A stretch of DNA of 64,000 nucleotides from positions 124,001 to 188,000 of the forward strand of contig JAGTTP010000001.1 of the NCBI GenBank assembly GCA_018223365.1, written 5' to 3'. Within the stretch, counting starts at the first letter, position 1, and each line of letters begins with the position of its first letter. The position numbers and the translations under genes are program-made. This document shows positions 6,884 through 15,869 of this stretch, piece after piece. The notes under the pieces are model-generated. The model worked only from the letters and a program-made list of their open reading frames with translations, did not search any database and was not told the origin of the DNA. Source of the stretch: Clostridiaceae bacterium Marseille-Q4145 (lineage in GTDB: Bacteria; Bacillota; Clostridia; Lachnospirales; Lachnospiraceae).

Positions 6884-9286
6884 TTATTTGACTACAAAGT
6901 TTACCACACGGTTCGGTACATAAATCTCTTTTACAAAGGTCTTGCCCTCTACCAGAGATGCGATTCTGGAATCTGCTTTTGCAGCAGCAAATACTTCTTC
7001 CTTGTCAGCACCGGTCGGAATGACTACGGTACCACGAAGTTTACCGTTGATCTGTACACCGATCTCGGTCTGTGCGTCAACTGTTTTAGCCTCCTCATAG
7101 GTCGGCCAGGATGCCAGAGAAAGGAAGCCTTCTCCGCCGGTTGCCTCCCACATTTCCTCACACAGATGGGGAGCAAAGGGGCAAAGCAGTTTGATGAAGG
7201 TCTGCAGCTGCTCTTTGCTGATCTTTCCAACATTGTATACATCATTGGTCAGAGTCATGAGTGCAGCGATGGCAGTGTTGAACTTCATATCCTCGATATC
7301 AGAAGATACCTTCTTAATAGTTTTGTGAAGCGGAGTCTCCAGTTTTTCTGTCTCTTTGTCCTCAGACAGCATATCCGTAAATCCGGCTACACGCTCCAGG
7401 AAACGTTTACAGCCTTTTACAGAGTTCTCGTTCCACGGAGTAGCTGCACCGTAATCACCCATGAACAGAACATAGGTACGCAGAGTATCTGCACCGTAAT
7501 CCGCTACAATATCCAACGGGTCTACAACGTTACCCTTGGATTTACTCATCTTATCTCCGTCCGGTCCAAGGATCAGTCCCTGAATAGAACGTTTTGCGTA
7601 AGGCTCCGGAGTATTGACTACACCGATGTCATACAGGAAATGATGCCAGAAACGGGAATAAATCACGTGTCTGGTAACATGCTCCATACCGCCGTTGTAC
7701 CAGTCAACCGGCATCCAGTATTTCAGTTTTTCCGGATCTGCCAGACACTTGTCATTGTGGGGATCGATGTAACGCAGGAAGTACCAGGAAGATCCTGCCC
7801 ACTGCGGCATGGTATCCGTCTCTCTTCTTGCATCGCGTCCACATTTCGGGCATTTGCATTTTACGAAGGAATCAATCTTAGCCAGCGGGGATTCTCCTTC
7901 CACACCCGGCTCAAAATTCTCTACCTTCGGCAGACGAAGCGGCAGCTCTTCATAAGGAACCGGAACAACACCACAGTTATCACAGTGGACGATCGGAATC
8001 GGCTCACCCCAATATCTCTGACGGTTGAATGCCCAGTCTTTCATTTTGAACTGTACACCGGCACGGCCAATACCCTGCTTCGTCAGTTCTTCCAGCATCT
8101 TCTTGATGGAATCTTTCTTATTCGTATAACCATTCAGGAACTCGGAGTTCACCATCTCACCGTCGCCGGTGTAGGCTTCTTTCGTGATATCTCCGCCCTT
8201 GATAACCTCAATAATATCGATATTAAATGCTTTTGCGAAATCGTAGTCACGCTGGTCATGTGCCGGTACTGCCATGATGGCTCCGGTACCATAACCCATC
8301 ATTACATAATCTGCAATGAAGATCGGAATTTTCTTACCATTAACCGGATTCACAGCCTCCAGGCCCTCAATCTTCACACCGGTCTTATCTTTTACCAGCT
8401 GGGTACGTTCAAATTCTGTTTTCTTCGCGCACTCACTGCGATATGCTTTAATCGCATCCATATTGGAAATGCGGTCTGCATATTTATCAATCAGCGGATG
8501 CTCCGGAGCCATAACCATGAAGGTAACACCGAACAGGGTATCCGGTCTGGTGGTATAGATCTCCAGCTGCTCATCAACACCGTCTACTTTAAAGTCTACA
8601 AATGCACCGGTAGATTTACCAATCCAGTTTACCTGCTGCTGTTTTACATTTGCCGGATAATCTACATGATCCAGACCTTCCAACAGTTTATCTGCATACT
8701 CGGTAATTCTTAAGTACCAGACATCTTTGGATTTCTGGATAACCTCGCTGTGGCAGATATCGCAGTGTCCACCCTGGCTGTCTTCATTGGAAAGAACAAC
8801 TTTACAGGACGGGCAGTAGTTTACAAGCGCTTTGCTTCTGAATACCAGACCATGCTCATACATTTTCAGGAAAATCCACTGGGTCCATTTATAATAATCC
8901 TCGTCTGTGGTATCAATCACACGATCCCAGTCAAAAGAGAATCCGACTTTTTTCAGCTGATTGGTGAATTTTGCAATGTTCTCATCCGTGATCACACGCG
9001 GATGTTTGCCAGTCTTGATGGCATAGTTCTCGGTCGGGAGTCCGAATGCGTCGAATCCGATGGGGAACAGGACATTATAGCCTTCCATTCTTCTCTTTCT
9101 GGAAATTACCTCAAGGCTGGAATATGCCTTAATGTGTCCAACGTGCATACCTGCGCCGCTGGGATACGGGAACTCTACCAGACCATAAAACTTCGGCTTG
9201 GAACTTCCGTCCACTGCATTGAAGATCTTGGCTTCATCCCACTTCTGCTGCCATTTGGCTTCTATCTTTCGGAAATTGTGTTTCAT
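6884..9286 (-). CDS. leuS: Leucyl-tRNA synthetase
   Basis: 800 residues, normal bacterial length. It charges tRNA-Leu with leucine at the cost of ATP. The class I HIGH signature is HVGH (48-51, within YPSGAGMHVGH), the KMSKS loop is DKMSKSKGNVVD around residue 575, and the CP1 editing domain (TTRPDTLFGVTF, GTGAIMAVPAHD) lies between them. A zinc-knuckle-like CPSC...CDIC and a second CDNC...CKCPKC pair are present. GGAGG precedes the ATG by 9 bases; an overlapping upstream ATG hits a stop after two codons. It is transcribed alone from its own promoter with a short leader and, unlike pheST and leuA in this window, without a T-box. Confidence 0.97.
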   Translation of the reverse strand: MKHNFRKIEAKWQQKWDEAKIFNAVDGSSKPKFYGLVEFPYPSGAGMHVGHIKAYSSLEVISRKRRMEGYNVLFPIGFDAFGLPTENYAIKTGKHPRVITDENIAKFTNQLKKVGFSFDWDRVIDTTDEDYYKWTQWIFLKMYEHGLVFRSKALVNYCPSCKVVLSNEDSQGGHCDICHSEVIQKSKDVWYLRITEYADKLLEGLDHVDYPANVKQQQVNWIGKSTGAFVDFKVDGVDEQLEIYTTRPDTLFGVTFMVMAPEHPLIDKYADRISNMDAIKAYRSECAKKTEFERTQLVKDKTGVKIEGLEAVNPVNGKKIPIFIADYVMMGYGTGAIMAVPAHDQRDYDFAKAFNIDIIEVIKGGDITKEAYTGDGEMVNSEFLNGYTNKKDSIKKMLEELTKQGIGRAGVQFKMKDWAFNRQRYWGEPIPIVHCDNCGVVPVPYEELPLRLPKVENFEPGVEGESPLAKIDSFVKCKCPKCGRDARRETDTMPQWAGSSWYFLRYIDPHNDKCLADPEKLKYWMPVDWYNGGMEHVTRHVIYSRFWHHFLYDIGVVNTPEPYAKRSIQGLILGPDGDKMSKSKGNVVDPLDIVADYGADTLRTYVLFMGDYGAATPWNENSVKGCKRFLERVAGFTDMLSEDKETEKLETPLHKTIKKVSSDIEDMKFNTAIAALMTLTNDVYNVGKISKEQLQTFIKLLCPFAPHLCEEMWEATGGEGFLSLASWPTYEEAKTVDAQTEIGVQINGKLRGTVVIPTGADKEEVFAAAKADSRIASLVEGKTFVKEIYVPNRVVNFVVK

Positions 9287-9374
9287 TTCATATGTCCTCC
9301 TTCTCGATTTCCGACGCTGCTATCAAATAATGATCCGGAATTTCCGGTAATTCAGCTTATTCTTTAACTATATC

Positions 9375-9403
9375 AGTGTAATATACTACCTTTTGTTTGT
9401 CAA
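9375..9403 (-). promoter_or_regulatory. leuS promoter
   Basis: Minus strand TTGACA (9398-9403), 17-base spacer, TACACT (9375-9380). It lies in the divergent leuS/tyrA gap. Confidence 0.75.
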
Positions 9404-9422
9404 TTTTGATTTTAGAAAAACC

Positions 9423-9451
9423 TTTCTATTTTCCAGGAACCGTGCTATACT
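9423..9451 (+). promoter_or_regulatory. Candidate tyrA-aroA promoter
   Basis: TATACT at 9446-9451 preceded by TGC (extended -10), with a weak -35 (TTTCTA) 17 bases upstream. The tyrA ribosome site AAGGAG follows at 9471-9476. Confidence 0.5.
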
Positions 9452-9483
9452 TATAGACATTAACGTGCTAAAGGAGAACAATC

Positions 9484-10572
9484 ATGAAAACTGGTTTTAT
9501 CGGACTGGGACTCATCGGCGGCTCTATCGCCAGGGCCGTCCGTCATTTTTATCCGGATGCGGAGATCATCGCCTATTCCCGTACCCGGGCGTCTGTGGAA
9601 CAGGCCGTCGCTGACGGTGTGGTAGACCGAATTCCGGATGGAGTCGGGGAGGATTTCGCAGACTGCGATTATATATTCCTGTGCGCCCCGGTTTCCAGCA
9701 ACGCAAAATATCTGGAACAGTTGAAGCCCCTCATCCACTCTTCCTGCATCATCACGGACGTAGGAAGTACCAAGACAGACATCCACGAAAAAGTTACGGA
9801 ACTTGGTATGGAAGAAAACTTTATCGGCGGACATCCCATGGCCGGCTCCGAGAAGACAGGCTATGCCAATTCCAAACGGATTCTCATTGAAAATGCCTAC
9901 TATATGATCACTCCTACCGGGAAAAACCCTGACGGTGCCGTAAACCGCTACCGCGACTTTGTTGCAAGCTTGAAAGCACTTCCGCTGGTTGTTGATTATC
10001 GTACCCACGATTATGTGACAGCAGGTATCAGCCATCTGCCCCATATTATTGCTTCATCTTTAGTCAATCTGGTGAAAGATTCCGACACGGAAAATGGACT
10101 CATGAAGCTGGTGGCAGCAGGCGGATTTAAAGATATTACACGTATTGCTTCCTCCTCTCCGGAGATGTGGGAACAGATCTGCATGACCAACCGGAAGAAT
10201 ATTTCTTCTATTCTCGGAGATTACATTGCTTCTCTGACACGCATCCAAAAAGAACTGGACAACGCAGAACAGGGTTCCATCTACCATCTGTTTGAGACTT
10301 CCCGGGATTACCGTAACAGTCTTCCGGTGAAAGGAAGCGGTGCCCTGCAGCCTATCTACGAACTTTACTGCGATATGGTAGACGAAGCCGGTGGAATTGC
10401 CACCCTTGCTACCATTCTGGCAAGCAACCAGATCAGTTTGAAAAATATCGGTATTGTCCACAGCCGGGAGTTTATCGAAGCTGTACTGCGAATTGAATTT
10501 TACGATGAACAGTCCATGGTACAGGCTGCAGATATTTTAAGAAAACATCGCTATGTGATTTACGAAAGGTAA
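9484..10572 (+). CDS. tyrA: Prephenate dehydrogenase
   Basis: 362 residues. It oxidises and decarboxylates prephenate to 4-hydroxyphenylpyruvate with NAD, the committed step to tyrosine. The N-terminus carries the dinucleotide signature GLGLIGG (7-13), and the catalytic region GGHPMAGSEKTGY lies near residue 120. The last 70 residues (KNIGIVHSREF...RIEF...) resemble an ACT regulatory domain, as in the Bacillus enzyme, so feedback by an aromatic amino acid is plausible. AAGGAG precedes the ATG. aroA starts 6 bases after its stop, giving a two-gene aromatic operon. Confidence 0.93.
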   Translation: MKTGFIGLGLIGGSIARAVRHFYPDAEIIAYSRTRASVEQAVADGVVDRIPDGVGEDFADCDYIFLCAPVSSNAKYLEQLKPLIHSSCIITDVGSTKTDIHEKVTELGMEENFIGGHPMAGSEKTGYANSKRILIENAYYMITPTGKNPDGAVNRYRDFVASLKALPLVVDYRTHDYVTAGISHLPHIIASSLVNLVKDSDTENGLMKLVAAGGFKDITRIASSSPEMWEQICMTNRKNISSILGDYIASLTRIQKELDNAEQGSIYHLFETSRDYRNSLPVKGSGALQPIYELYCDMVDEAGGIATLATILASNQISLKNIGIVHSREFIEAVLRIEFYDEQSMVQAADILRKHRYVIYER

Positions 10573-10578
10573 CGAACT

Positions 10579-11859
10579 ATGAAATTTACGAAAGCTTCCG
10601 CTCCTTTAAAAGGAACGGTTACCATTCCGGGTGACAAAAGCATCTCCCACCGCTCTGTTATGTTCGGCGCGCTGGCAGACGGAACCACAAAAGTCACCAA
10701 CTTTTTAAGAGGCGCGGACTGCCTCTCTACCATTGCCTGCTTCCGGAAACTGGGCATTGAGATCGAGGAAACACCGGATGAAATCCTCATTCATGGAAAA
10801 GGCATCCACGGACTGACTGCTCCTGATTCTATGCTGGATGTGGGAAACAGCGGTACTACCACCCGCCTGATCTCCGGCATTCTCGCAGGTCAGCCTTTTA
10901 CTACAGAATTAAACGGTGACGAATCCATCCAGAGCCGTCCTATGAAAAGGATCATCGATCCTCTAAGCCAGATGGGAGCAGATATTGAAAGTATTCGAGG
11001 AAATGGCTGTGCACCGCTTCGCATTCGCCAAAGCCAGCTTCACGGCATTCACTATCAGTCCAAAGTTGCTTCTGCTCAGGTCAAATCCTGTATCCTGCTG
11101 GCAGGCCTCTATGCAGATGGCACGACCAGTGTGACAGAACCCTATCTTTCCCGCAATCACACAGAGATCATGCTGAAGCATTTCGGAGCACAGATCACCA
11201 GTGAAGATACTACGGCCATGATTGTTCCCGGATCGGAACTCCATGGTCAGGAGATCGAGGTGCCGGGTGATATTTCCTCTGCCGCTTACTTCATTGCTGC
11301 CGGACTGATTGTTCCAGGTTCGGAGATTCTTATTAAAAATGTGGGAATCAATCCGACCAGAGACGGACTTCTCCGGGTATGTAAAGATATGGGAGCCGAT
11401 ATCACACTTCTCAATAAAAATCTCGGAAATGGAGAACCCACAGCAGATCTTCTGGTCCGTGCTGGTTCCCTTCACGGAACAACCGTAGGCGGTGCCGTAA
11501 TTCCGACTCTTATCGATGAACTTCCTGTAGTCGCTGCTCTTGCCTGCTTTGCAGAGGGAACTACTGTCATCAAAGATGCTCAGGAACTGAAAGTCAAAGA
11601 GTCTAACCGTATTGACGTAATGGTACAGAACCTTACCGCCATGGGCGCCCATGTTACCGCTACCGACGATGGCATGATCATCGAAGGCGGACATCCACTC
11701 CATGGTGCCGTCATCGACAGTAAGCTGGATCACCGCATTGCCATGACCTTTGCCATCACCGCCCTTGCTTCCGATGGTGAAACCAAGATCACCGGCGCTG
11801 ACTGCGTAAAAATCAGTTACCCTGGATTTTATGAAGATCTCGCCATGTTGGCAAAATAA
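10579..11859 (+). CDS. aroA: 3-phosphoshikimate 1-carboxyvinyltransferase (EPSP synthase)
   Basis: 426 residues. It joins shikimate-3-phosphate and phosphoenolpyruvate in the shikimate pathway. Signature segments are GDKSISHRSVMFGALADG near the start, GNSGTTTRLISG about residue 92, SRPMKR, VKESNRID and LDHRIAMTFAI in the C-terminal half. All are intact, and the length matches the family. It is the second gene of the tyrA-aroA operon, with a hairpin terminator just downstream. Confidence 0.97.
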   Translation: MKFTKASAPLKGTVTIPGDKSISHRSVMFGALADGTTKVTNFLRGADCLSTIACFRKLGIEIEETPDEILIHGKGIHGLTAPDSMLDVGNSGTTTRLISGILAGQPFTTELNGDESIQSRPMKRIIDPLSQMGADIESIRGNGCAPLRIRQSQLHGIHYQSKVASAQVKSCILLAGLYADGTTSVTEPYLSRNHTEIMLKHFGAQITSEDTTAMIVPGSELHGQEIEVPGDISSAAYFIAAGLIVPGSEILIKNVGINPTRDGLLRVCKDMGADITLLNKNLGNGEPTADLLVRAGSLHGTTVGGAVIPTLIDELPVVAALACFAEGTTVIKDAQELKVKESNRIDVMVQNLTAMGAHVTATDDGMIIEGGHPLHGAVIDSKLDHRIAMTFAITALASDGETKITGADCVKISYPGFYEDLAMLAK

Positions 11860-11877
11860 ATTTCATCTACAGGACAT

Positions 11878-11914
11878 AAAAAAGGAGCTGTTCCGTTTTC
11901 CGGCAACTCCTTTT
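11878..11914. terminator. Terminator between aroA and the HPr-like gene
   Basis: AAAAAAGGAG ... CTCCTTTT hairpin with an A-tract on one side and a short T-tract on the other. It is placed to serve both convergent genes. Confidence 0.65.
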
Positions 11915-11927
11915 CCCACATTTTCCT

Positions 11928-12149
11928 TTACACAGCCAGTGTCTGAAGATAATCCTCCAGAGCCTCGTTATGGCCAAACATTTTCACATGCAGGATTTTG
12001 TTCAAATCCAGACTTAAAATTCCCAGCAAAGACTTTGCATCAATTTCCAGATGATCATAGGCAATGTCTACATTAAAATCGCAGTCCTGCGTCTTCTTTA
12101 CAAATGTGCTTACACTTTCCGGAGGAAGCTTAATCTGAATCTCCGTCAT
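11928..12149 (-). CDS. HPr-like protein lacking the phospho-histidine
   Basis: 73 residues with the HPr fold pattern. The segment DAKSLLGILSLDL (37-49) matches the regulatory serine region of HPr (NAKSIMGVMSL), so Ser40 is the counterpart of Ser46. The N-terminal active-site loop, normally containing HARPA, reads KLPPESVSTFV, so the PEP-dependent phosphorylation His is absent. It therefore cannot carry sugar-transport phosphate and may be a regulatory relative in the spirit of Crh. The ATG at 12149 is preferred over an upstream TTG because an AAGGGG-type site precedes it. It is a single gene, convergent with aroA. Confidence 0.7.
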   Translation of the reverse strand: MTEIQIKLPPESVSTFVKKTQDCDFNVDIAYDHLEIDAKSLLGILSLDLNKILHVKMFGHNEALEDYLQTLAV

Positions 12150-12375
12150 GGAAAATACACCCCTTTCCGTGATCAATTTTTATATATTCCAATTCTTATC
12201 TATTATGGTACATTTTCTCAATAAAGTCAAACCCTCTGTCCTATTCTTGACAACCTTTTAACATAATTCTTGTCTGCTTTTTCCTGTTTTATCGAAATAA
12301 CGGTGGAATTTTATTATAAAACAGTGTACAATAAACCGAAATACATTGCGAAGGAACACAGGAGGAAACTATTGT

Positions 12376-12990
12376 ATGAGCGTTATGATTATCGGAATTG
12401 CCGGAGGTACCGGTTCCGGAAAATCAACCTTTACCAACCGTCTGCGGGATGCCTTTCCGAATGACGTGGCAGTTGTCTATCACGACAATTACTATCGGAG
12501 ACAGGATGATGTACCTTTTGAAGAGCGGAAAAAAGTAAATTATGACCATCCGGCTTCATTGGAGACTGATCTGATGATCAAACATCTGAAAATGTTAAAA
12601 AAAGGTCAGGCTGTGGACTGTCCCGTCTACGATTACAGCGCACACAATCGTTCTCAGGAAACCATTCATATTGAGCCGAAAAAGATCATCCTTGCAGAGG
12701 GAATTCTCCTTCTGGCAGATCCACTGCTCCGCAGCATGATGGATATTAAAATTTACGTGGAGGCAGACGCTGATGAGCGTATTCTCCGCCGGATCGTGCG
12801 GGATGTGAAAGAACGCGGCCGTGATCTTGACAACATTGTAGATCAGTATCTGACCACCGTAAAACCCATGCATTATCTGTATGTAGAGCCAACCCGTGCT
12901 CTGGCCGATGTGGTCATCAACAGTGGTATGAATAATGTAGCCTTCGATATTGTCAAATCCAAGATTCAGCTGATGCTGGATGAAAATTAA
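12376..12990 (+). CDS. udk: Uridine kinase
   Basis: 204 residues. It phosphorylates uridine and cytidine with ATP or GTP in pyrimidine salvage. The P-loop GGTGSGKST spans 10-18, and YHDNYY, YDHP and the YDYSAHNR stretch are the nucleoside-binding elements of the family. RRIVRDVKERGRD is the lid helix. The ATG at 12376 is chosen because AGGAGG ends 10 bases upstream; an ATG 10 codons earlier is poorly placed. Single gene followed by a strong terminator. Confidence 0.93.
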   Translation: MSVMIIGIAGGTGSGKSTFTNRLRDAFPNDVAVVYHDNYYRRQDDVPFEERKKVNYDHPASLETDLMIKHLKMLKKGQAVDCPVYDYSAHNRSQETIHIEPKKIILAEGILLLADPLLRSMMDIKIYVEADADERILRRIVRDVKERGRDLDNIVDQYLTTVKPMHYLYVEPTRALADVVINSGMNNVAFDIVKSKIQLMLDEN

Positions 12991-13003
12991 AAAGGCAGAA
13001 TTT

Positions 13004-13040
13004 TACCCCGGAGCTGTTACTTTGCTCCGGGGTATTTTGT
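13004..13040. terminator. Terminator between udk and queA
   Basis: Perfect 11-bp stem TACCCCGGAGC / GCTCCGGGGTA with T-rich flank on the plus side and AATTTT upstream, so it may act in both directions for the convergent pair. Confidence 0.85.
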
Positions 13041-13047
13041 TACTCTT

Positions 13048-14088
13048 TTACTTTATAAACATCGCATCTCCAAATGAGAAGAACCGATATTTCATTTCTA
13101 CCGCCTCTTTATAAGCAGCCATGATCTTATCTCTTCCTGCCAGTGCAGATACCAGCATCATCAGTGTAGATTCCGGCAGATGGAAATTGGTAATCAGACA
13201 ATCAATCAGTTTAAATTGATATCCCGGATAAATGAAGATCTCCGTCCAGCCGCTTCCGGCTTTTAAGATTCCATCCTCTCCTGTAGCGGATTCCAGGGTA
13301 CGGCAGCTGGTAGTGCCCACTGCGATAATCCGCCCACCCTTTGTCTTTGTCTCATTGATCAGTTTCGCCTGATCCTCTTCCACCATATAGAACTCAGAGT
13401 GCATATGATGCTCTTTGATATTTTCCACCTTTACCGGGCGGAAGGTACCAAGTCCTACATGCAGGGTTACGTGGGCGATATTGACACCCTTGTCCTTAAT
13501 GGCCTGTAAAAGTTCCGGTGTAAAATGAAGTCCGGCCGTCGGCGCCGCTGCAGAACCATCGTGTTTCGCATAAACCGTCTGATAACGATTCTTATCCTTC
13601 AGCTGATGGGTAATATAAGGTGGAAGCGGCATCTGTCCCAGCTGATCCAGAATTTCCTCAAAAATGCCGTCATAGGTGAATTTGATCATCCGGTTTCCAT
13701 CCTCTACAACATCTACTACTTCTCCTACAAGAAGCCCGTCACCGAAGCTGATCTTCGTACCTGGTTTTGCTTTCTTGCCCGGTTTCACCAGTGTTTCCCA
13801 CACATCATCTGCATTTCGTTTCAGAAGAAGCACTTCGATCTTCGCATCAGTTCCGACCTTGTTTCCGATGAGCCTTGCCGGAATAACCTTTGTGTTATTC
13901 ACCACCAGGCAGTCTCCCGGATTCAGATAATTAATAATCTCCCGGAAAATATGGTGTTCGGTATTTCCGGTCTCTCTGTCCAATACCAGTAGTCTGGAAC
14001 TGGAACGGTCTTCCAATGGATCCTGTGCAATCAGTTCCTGGGGAAGATCATAATAAAAATCATGTAAACTCATATTCTGTTCGTCCAA
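13048..14088 (-). CDS. queA: tRNA preQ1(34) S-adenosylmethionine ribosyltransferase-isomerase
   Basis: 346 residues. It moves the ribosyl group of SAM onto preQ1 in tRNA, a late step of queuosine formation. Typical segments are [65 protein letters not shown] [15 protein letters not shown] and [16 protein letters not shown]. The TTG at 14088 is favoured because AGGAGG lies exactly 10 bases before it; the later ATG at 14073 has only a poor site. It follows the CotH-like gene by 14 bases, so it may share its transcript. Confidence 0.93.
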   Translation of the reverse strand: MDEQNMSLHDFYYDLPQELIAQDPLEDRSSSRLLVLDRETGNTEHHIFREIINYLNPGDCLVVNNTKVIPARLIGNKVGTDAKIEVLLLKRNADDVWETLVKPGKKAKPGTKISFGDGLLVGEVVDVVEDGNRMIKFTYDGIFEEILDQLGQMPLPPYITHQLKDKNRYQTVYAKHDGSAAAPTAGLHFTPELLQAIKDKGVNIAHVTLHVGLGTFRPVKVENIKEHHMHSEFYMVEEDQAKLINETKTKGGRIIAVGTTSCRTLESATGEDGILKAGSGWTEIFIYPGYQFKLIDCLITNFHLPESTLMMLVSALAGRDKIMAAYKEAVEMKYRFFSFGDAMFIK

Positions 14089-14102
14089 AATATAATAACC
14101 TC

Positions 14103-15869
14103 CTATAGTTCAATTCCAAACAGTTCCTGTATCTGCTGCCGCATCATCTCCGGACGTTTCTCCACGAAGTCATAGATTACTTCTTTGTTCCGTTCTACAT
14201 CATCCATGTTCATCGTATACGACTCATCAATACTGTGTTTATAAGCAAAACTTTCTGCCAGTTCGCTATCGCGTTCCCCACAAAGTTTTTCGACAGCCGC
14301 GCGGACTCTGTCTTCCGTAAAATATTCCTTAATGCAAAGTTCTATATACTTCGCAAATTTTTCCTGCATATCCGGCCTCTTCATGACAGCTCCAAAGAGC
14401 GGATTCTGCTCCATCACGGTCTCTATATCCAGCCAGTCTTCCGGTTCTTCATTATAAATATTGAAGCCTGCTTCCATATCATAATAAAGATACCGCCATC
14501 TTCCATCCTGTCGTCCGGTTCCATAGACATTATTCTGGCTGTAATATCGATACAGCTTAATATTGTTCAACGGCCAGTCCCAGTTGGCGATATAGGTCTC
14601 AATCGCAAAATACTGAATCATATTATCAATATCAACCAGCTGTTCCAGTTCCGCAAAGGTCTCATCATCGGTCAGATCTTTTTCTGCGTACTCTGCCATT
14701 TTATGATAATCCTTTGAGGCCTGCTCCTCCTCCGGAGTCCGGTCTGTTGTCTCCACTACCGGCTCTGCTTCTTCCGTTCCCACTGCCTCCTCTTCGTCCT
14801 CATCCCCACTGTCGGTCTTGCCTTTCGCAATACTGAGCGTCAGCTTGTTCGCCCGAAGCGCCAGTTTCTGATAGTAGTCGCCCTCCTGCATAAGTCCGTA
14901 ATTTTCTTCCATATAAGTATCATCATAAACTTCCTGCAGCCATTCAAAATTATAGTAACCACCGTTCAGCCATACAGACGCCGGTGCAACAGACTTACTG
15001 TCAATGCCTTCGATCTGACTGCACAGAGTCTGAAACAGCTCTTCCCTGAACAAGGTCACACTCTTATCAAAGCCATGAGCCCTTACGACCAGACGTTGAT
15101 AGGCATCCTGTACCTTCTGATCCGCTCCATGGGTATTATCTGCAAAAAATGGATAGGCAAATGTATCATTTCCGTAAGCTTTCCTTGCATAAAGTTTAAA
15201 GGATTTGTAATAATACTGTCTGCTGGCATGCCCGAAGATCCGCATTCCTGCATCCTGGGCAATGAGACGCTCTCCATCCGGAGACAGAATCTCCACAAAG
15301 GCATCCCGTTCCCAGTCTCTGCCCTGCTGGGTAAAGTTTGCAGGCTGTGTCAGTTTTCCGGAAATATATTCCGGGCTGTTTACATACTCATCCCGAATCT
15401 TTCCCTCCACCATGATACCATATTCATAATCATACAGATTGTAAGGATCACTGGTCAGACAGACAATATAGGTACTGAACCGTTCTTTCAATGTCTCCAT
15501 GCTGTCCGCATAAAAGTAAGTTCTTGTAAAGAGATCGCCCCATTCTCCGGTACTCTCATCATAAGAACGGGCACGGAGCACGCAGCTTTGTACCTCATCT
15601 GTAGCCGTAAAAGCAATGGGATCTTCATAAAATCCGCTTTCAAATCCAGGAATACTGCCGTCCAGCGTGTAGTAAATCGGATAACCGCCCGCATCAGACA
15701 GTTCCAACACCAGATCTCCGGCACAGAAGGAGTCTTCCTGGGAAACGATAATATCATCTGCCTCTTCCATCTTCTGCGCTTCCCCGGGACTTTTGAATGC
15801 CACAAACAACAAAACCAGGGCGGCAGCTATTAAAAGCCCCGCCCTGATGGATTTTTTTTCAGACATCAT
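14103..15869 (-). CDS. CotH kinase-family protein, coupled to pheT
   Basis: 588 residues. One N-terminal membrane anchor or signal segment (about 9-26) is followed by a chitobiase/hexosaminidase C-terminal-like module ([13 protein letters not shown], near 65) and then a CotH-type domain: [35 protein letters not shown] [32 protein letters not shown] and [10 protein letters not shown]. CotH proteins resemble protein kinases and phosphorylate spore coat proteins in Bacillus. An acidic insertion ([18 protein letters not shown]) interrupts the domain around residue 360. Its ATG overlaps the pheT stop as TAATG, so translation is coupled to pheT within the T-box transcript. The substrate is unknown, and an extracytoplasmic location is inferred. 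Confidence 0.8.
   Translation of the reverse strand: MMSEKKSIRAGLLIAAALVLLFVAFKSPGEAQKMEEADDIIVSQEDSFCAGDLVLELSDAGGYPIYYTLDGSIPGFESGFYEDPIAFTATDEVQSCVLRARSYDESTGEWGDLFTRTYFYADSMETLKERFSTYIVCLTSDPYNLYDYEYGIMVEGKIRDEYVNSPEYISGKLTQPANFTQQGRDWERDAFVEILSPDGERLIAQDAGMRIFGHASRQYYYKSFKLYARKAYGNDTFAYPFFADNTHGADQKVQDAYQRLVVRAHGFDKSVTLFREELFQTLCSQIEGIDSKSVAPASVWLNGGYYNFEWLQEVYDDTYMEENYGLMQEGDYYQKLALRANKLTLSIAKGKTDSGDEDEEEAVGTEEAEPVVETTDRTPEEEQASKDYHKMAEYAEKDLTDDETFAELEQLVDIDNMIQYFAIETYIANWDWPLNNIKLYRYYSQNNVYGTGRQDGRWRYLYYDMEAGFNIYNEEPEDWLDIETVMEQNPLFGAVMKRPDMQEKFAKYIELCIKEYFTEDRVRAAVEKLCGERDSELAESFAYKHSIDESYTMNMDDVERNKEVIYDFVEKRPEMMRQQIQELFGIEL

Noticed and set aside
7166..8713. Long plus-strand frame of 515 codons inside leuS
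   Set aside because: It is antisense to an intact leuS, matches no family and has no ribosome site; high-GC third positions on the other strand explain its openness.
9287..9374. T-box leader for leuS
   Set aside because: The leader is under 90 bases, with no GGTGG-type T-box core and no terminator/antiterminator pair.
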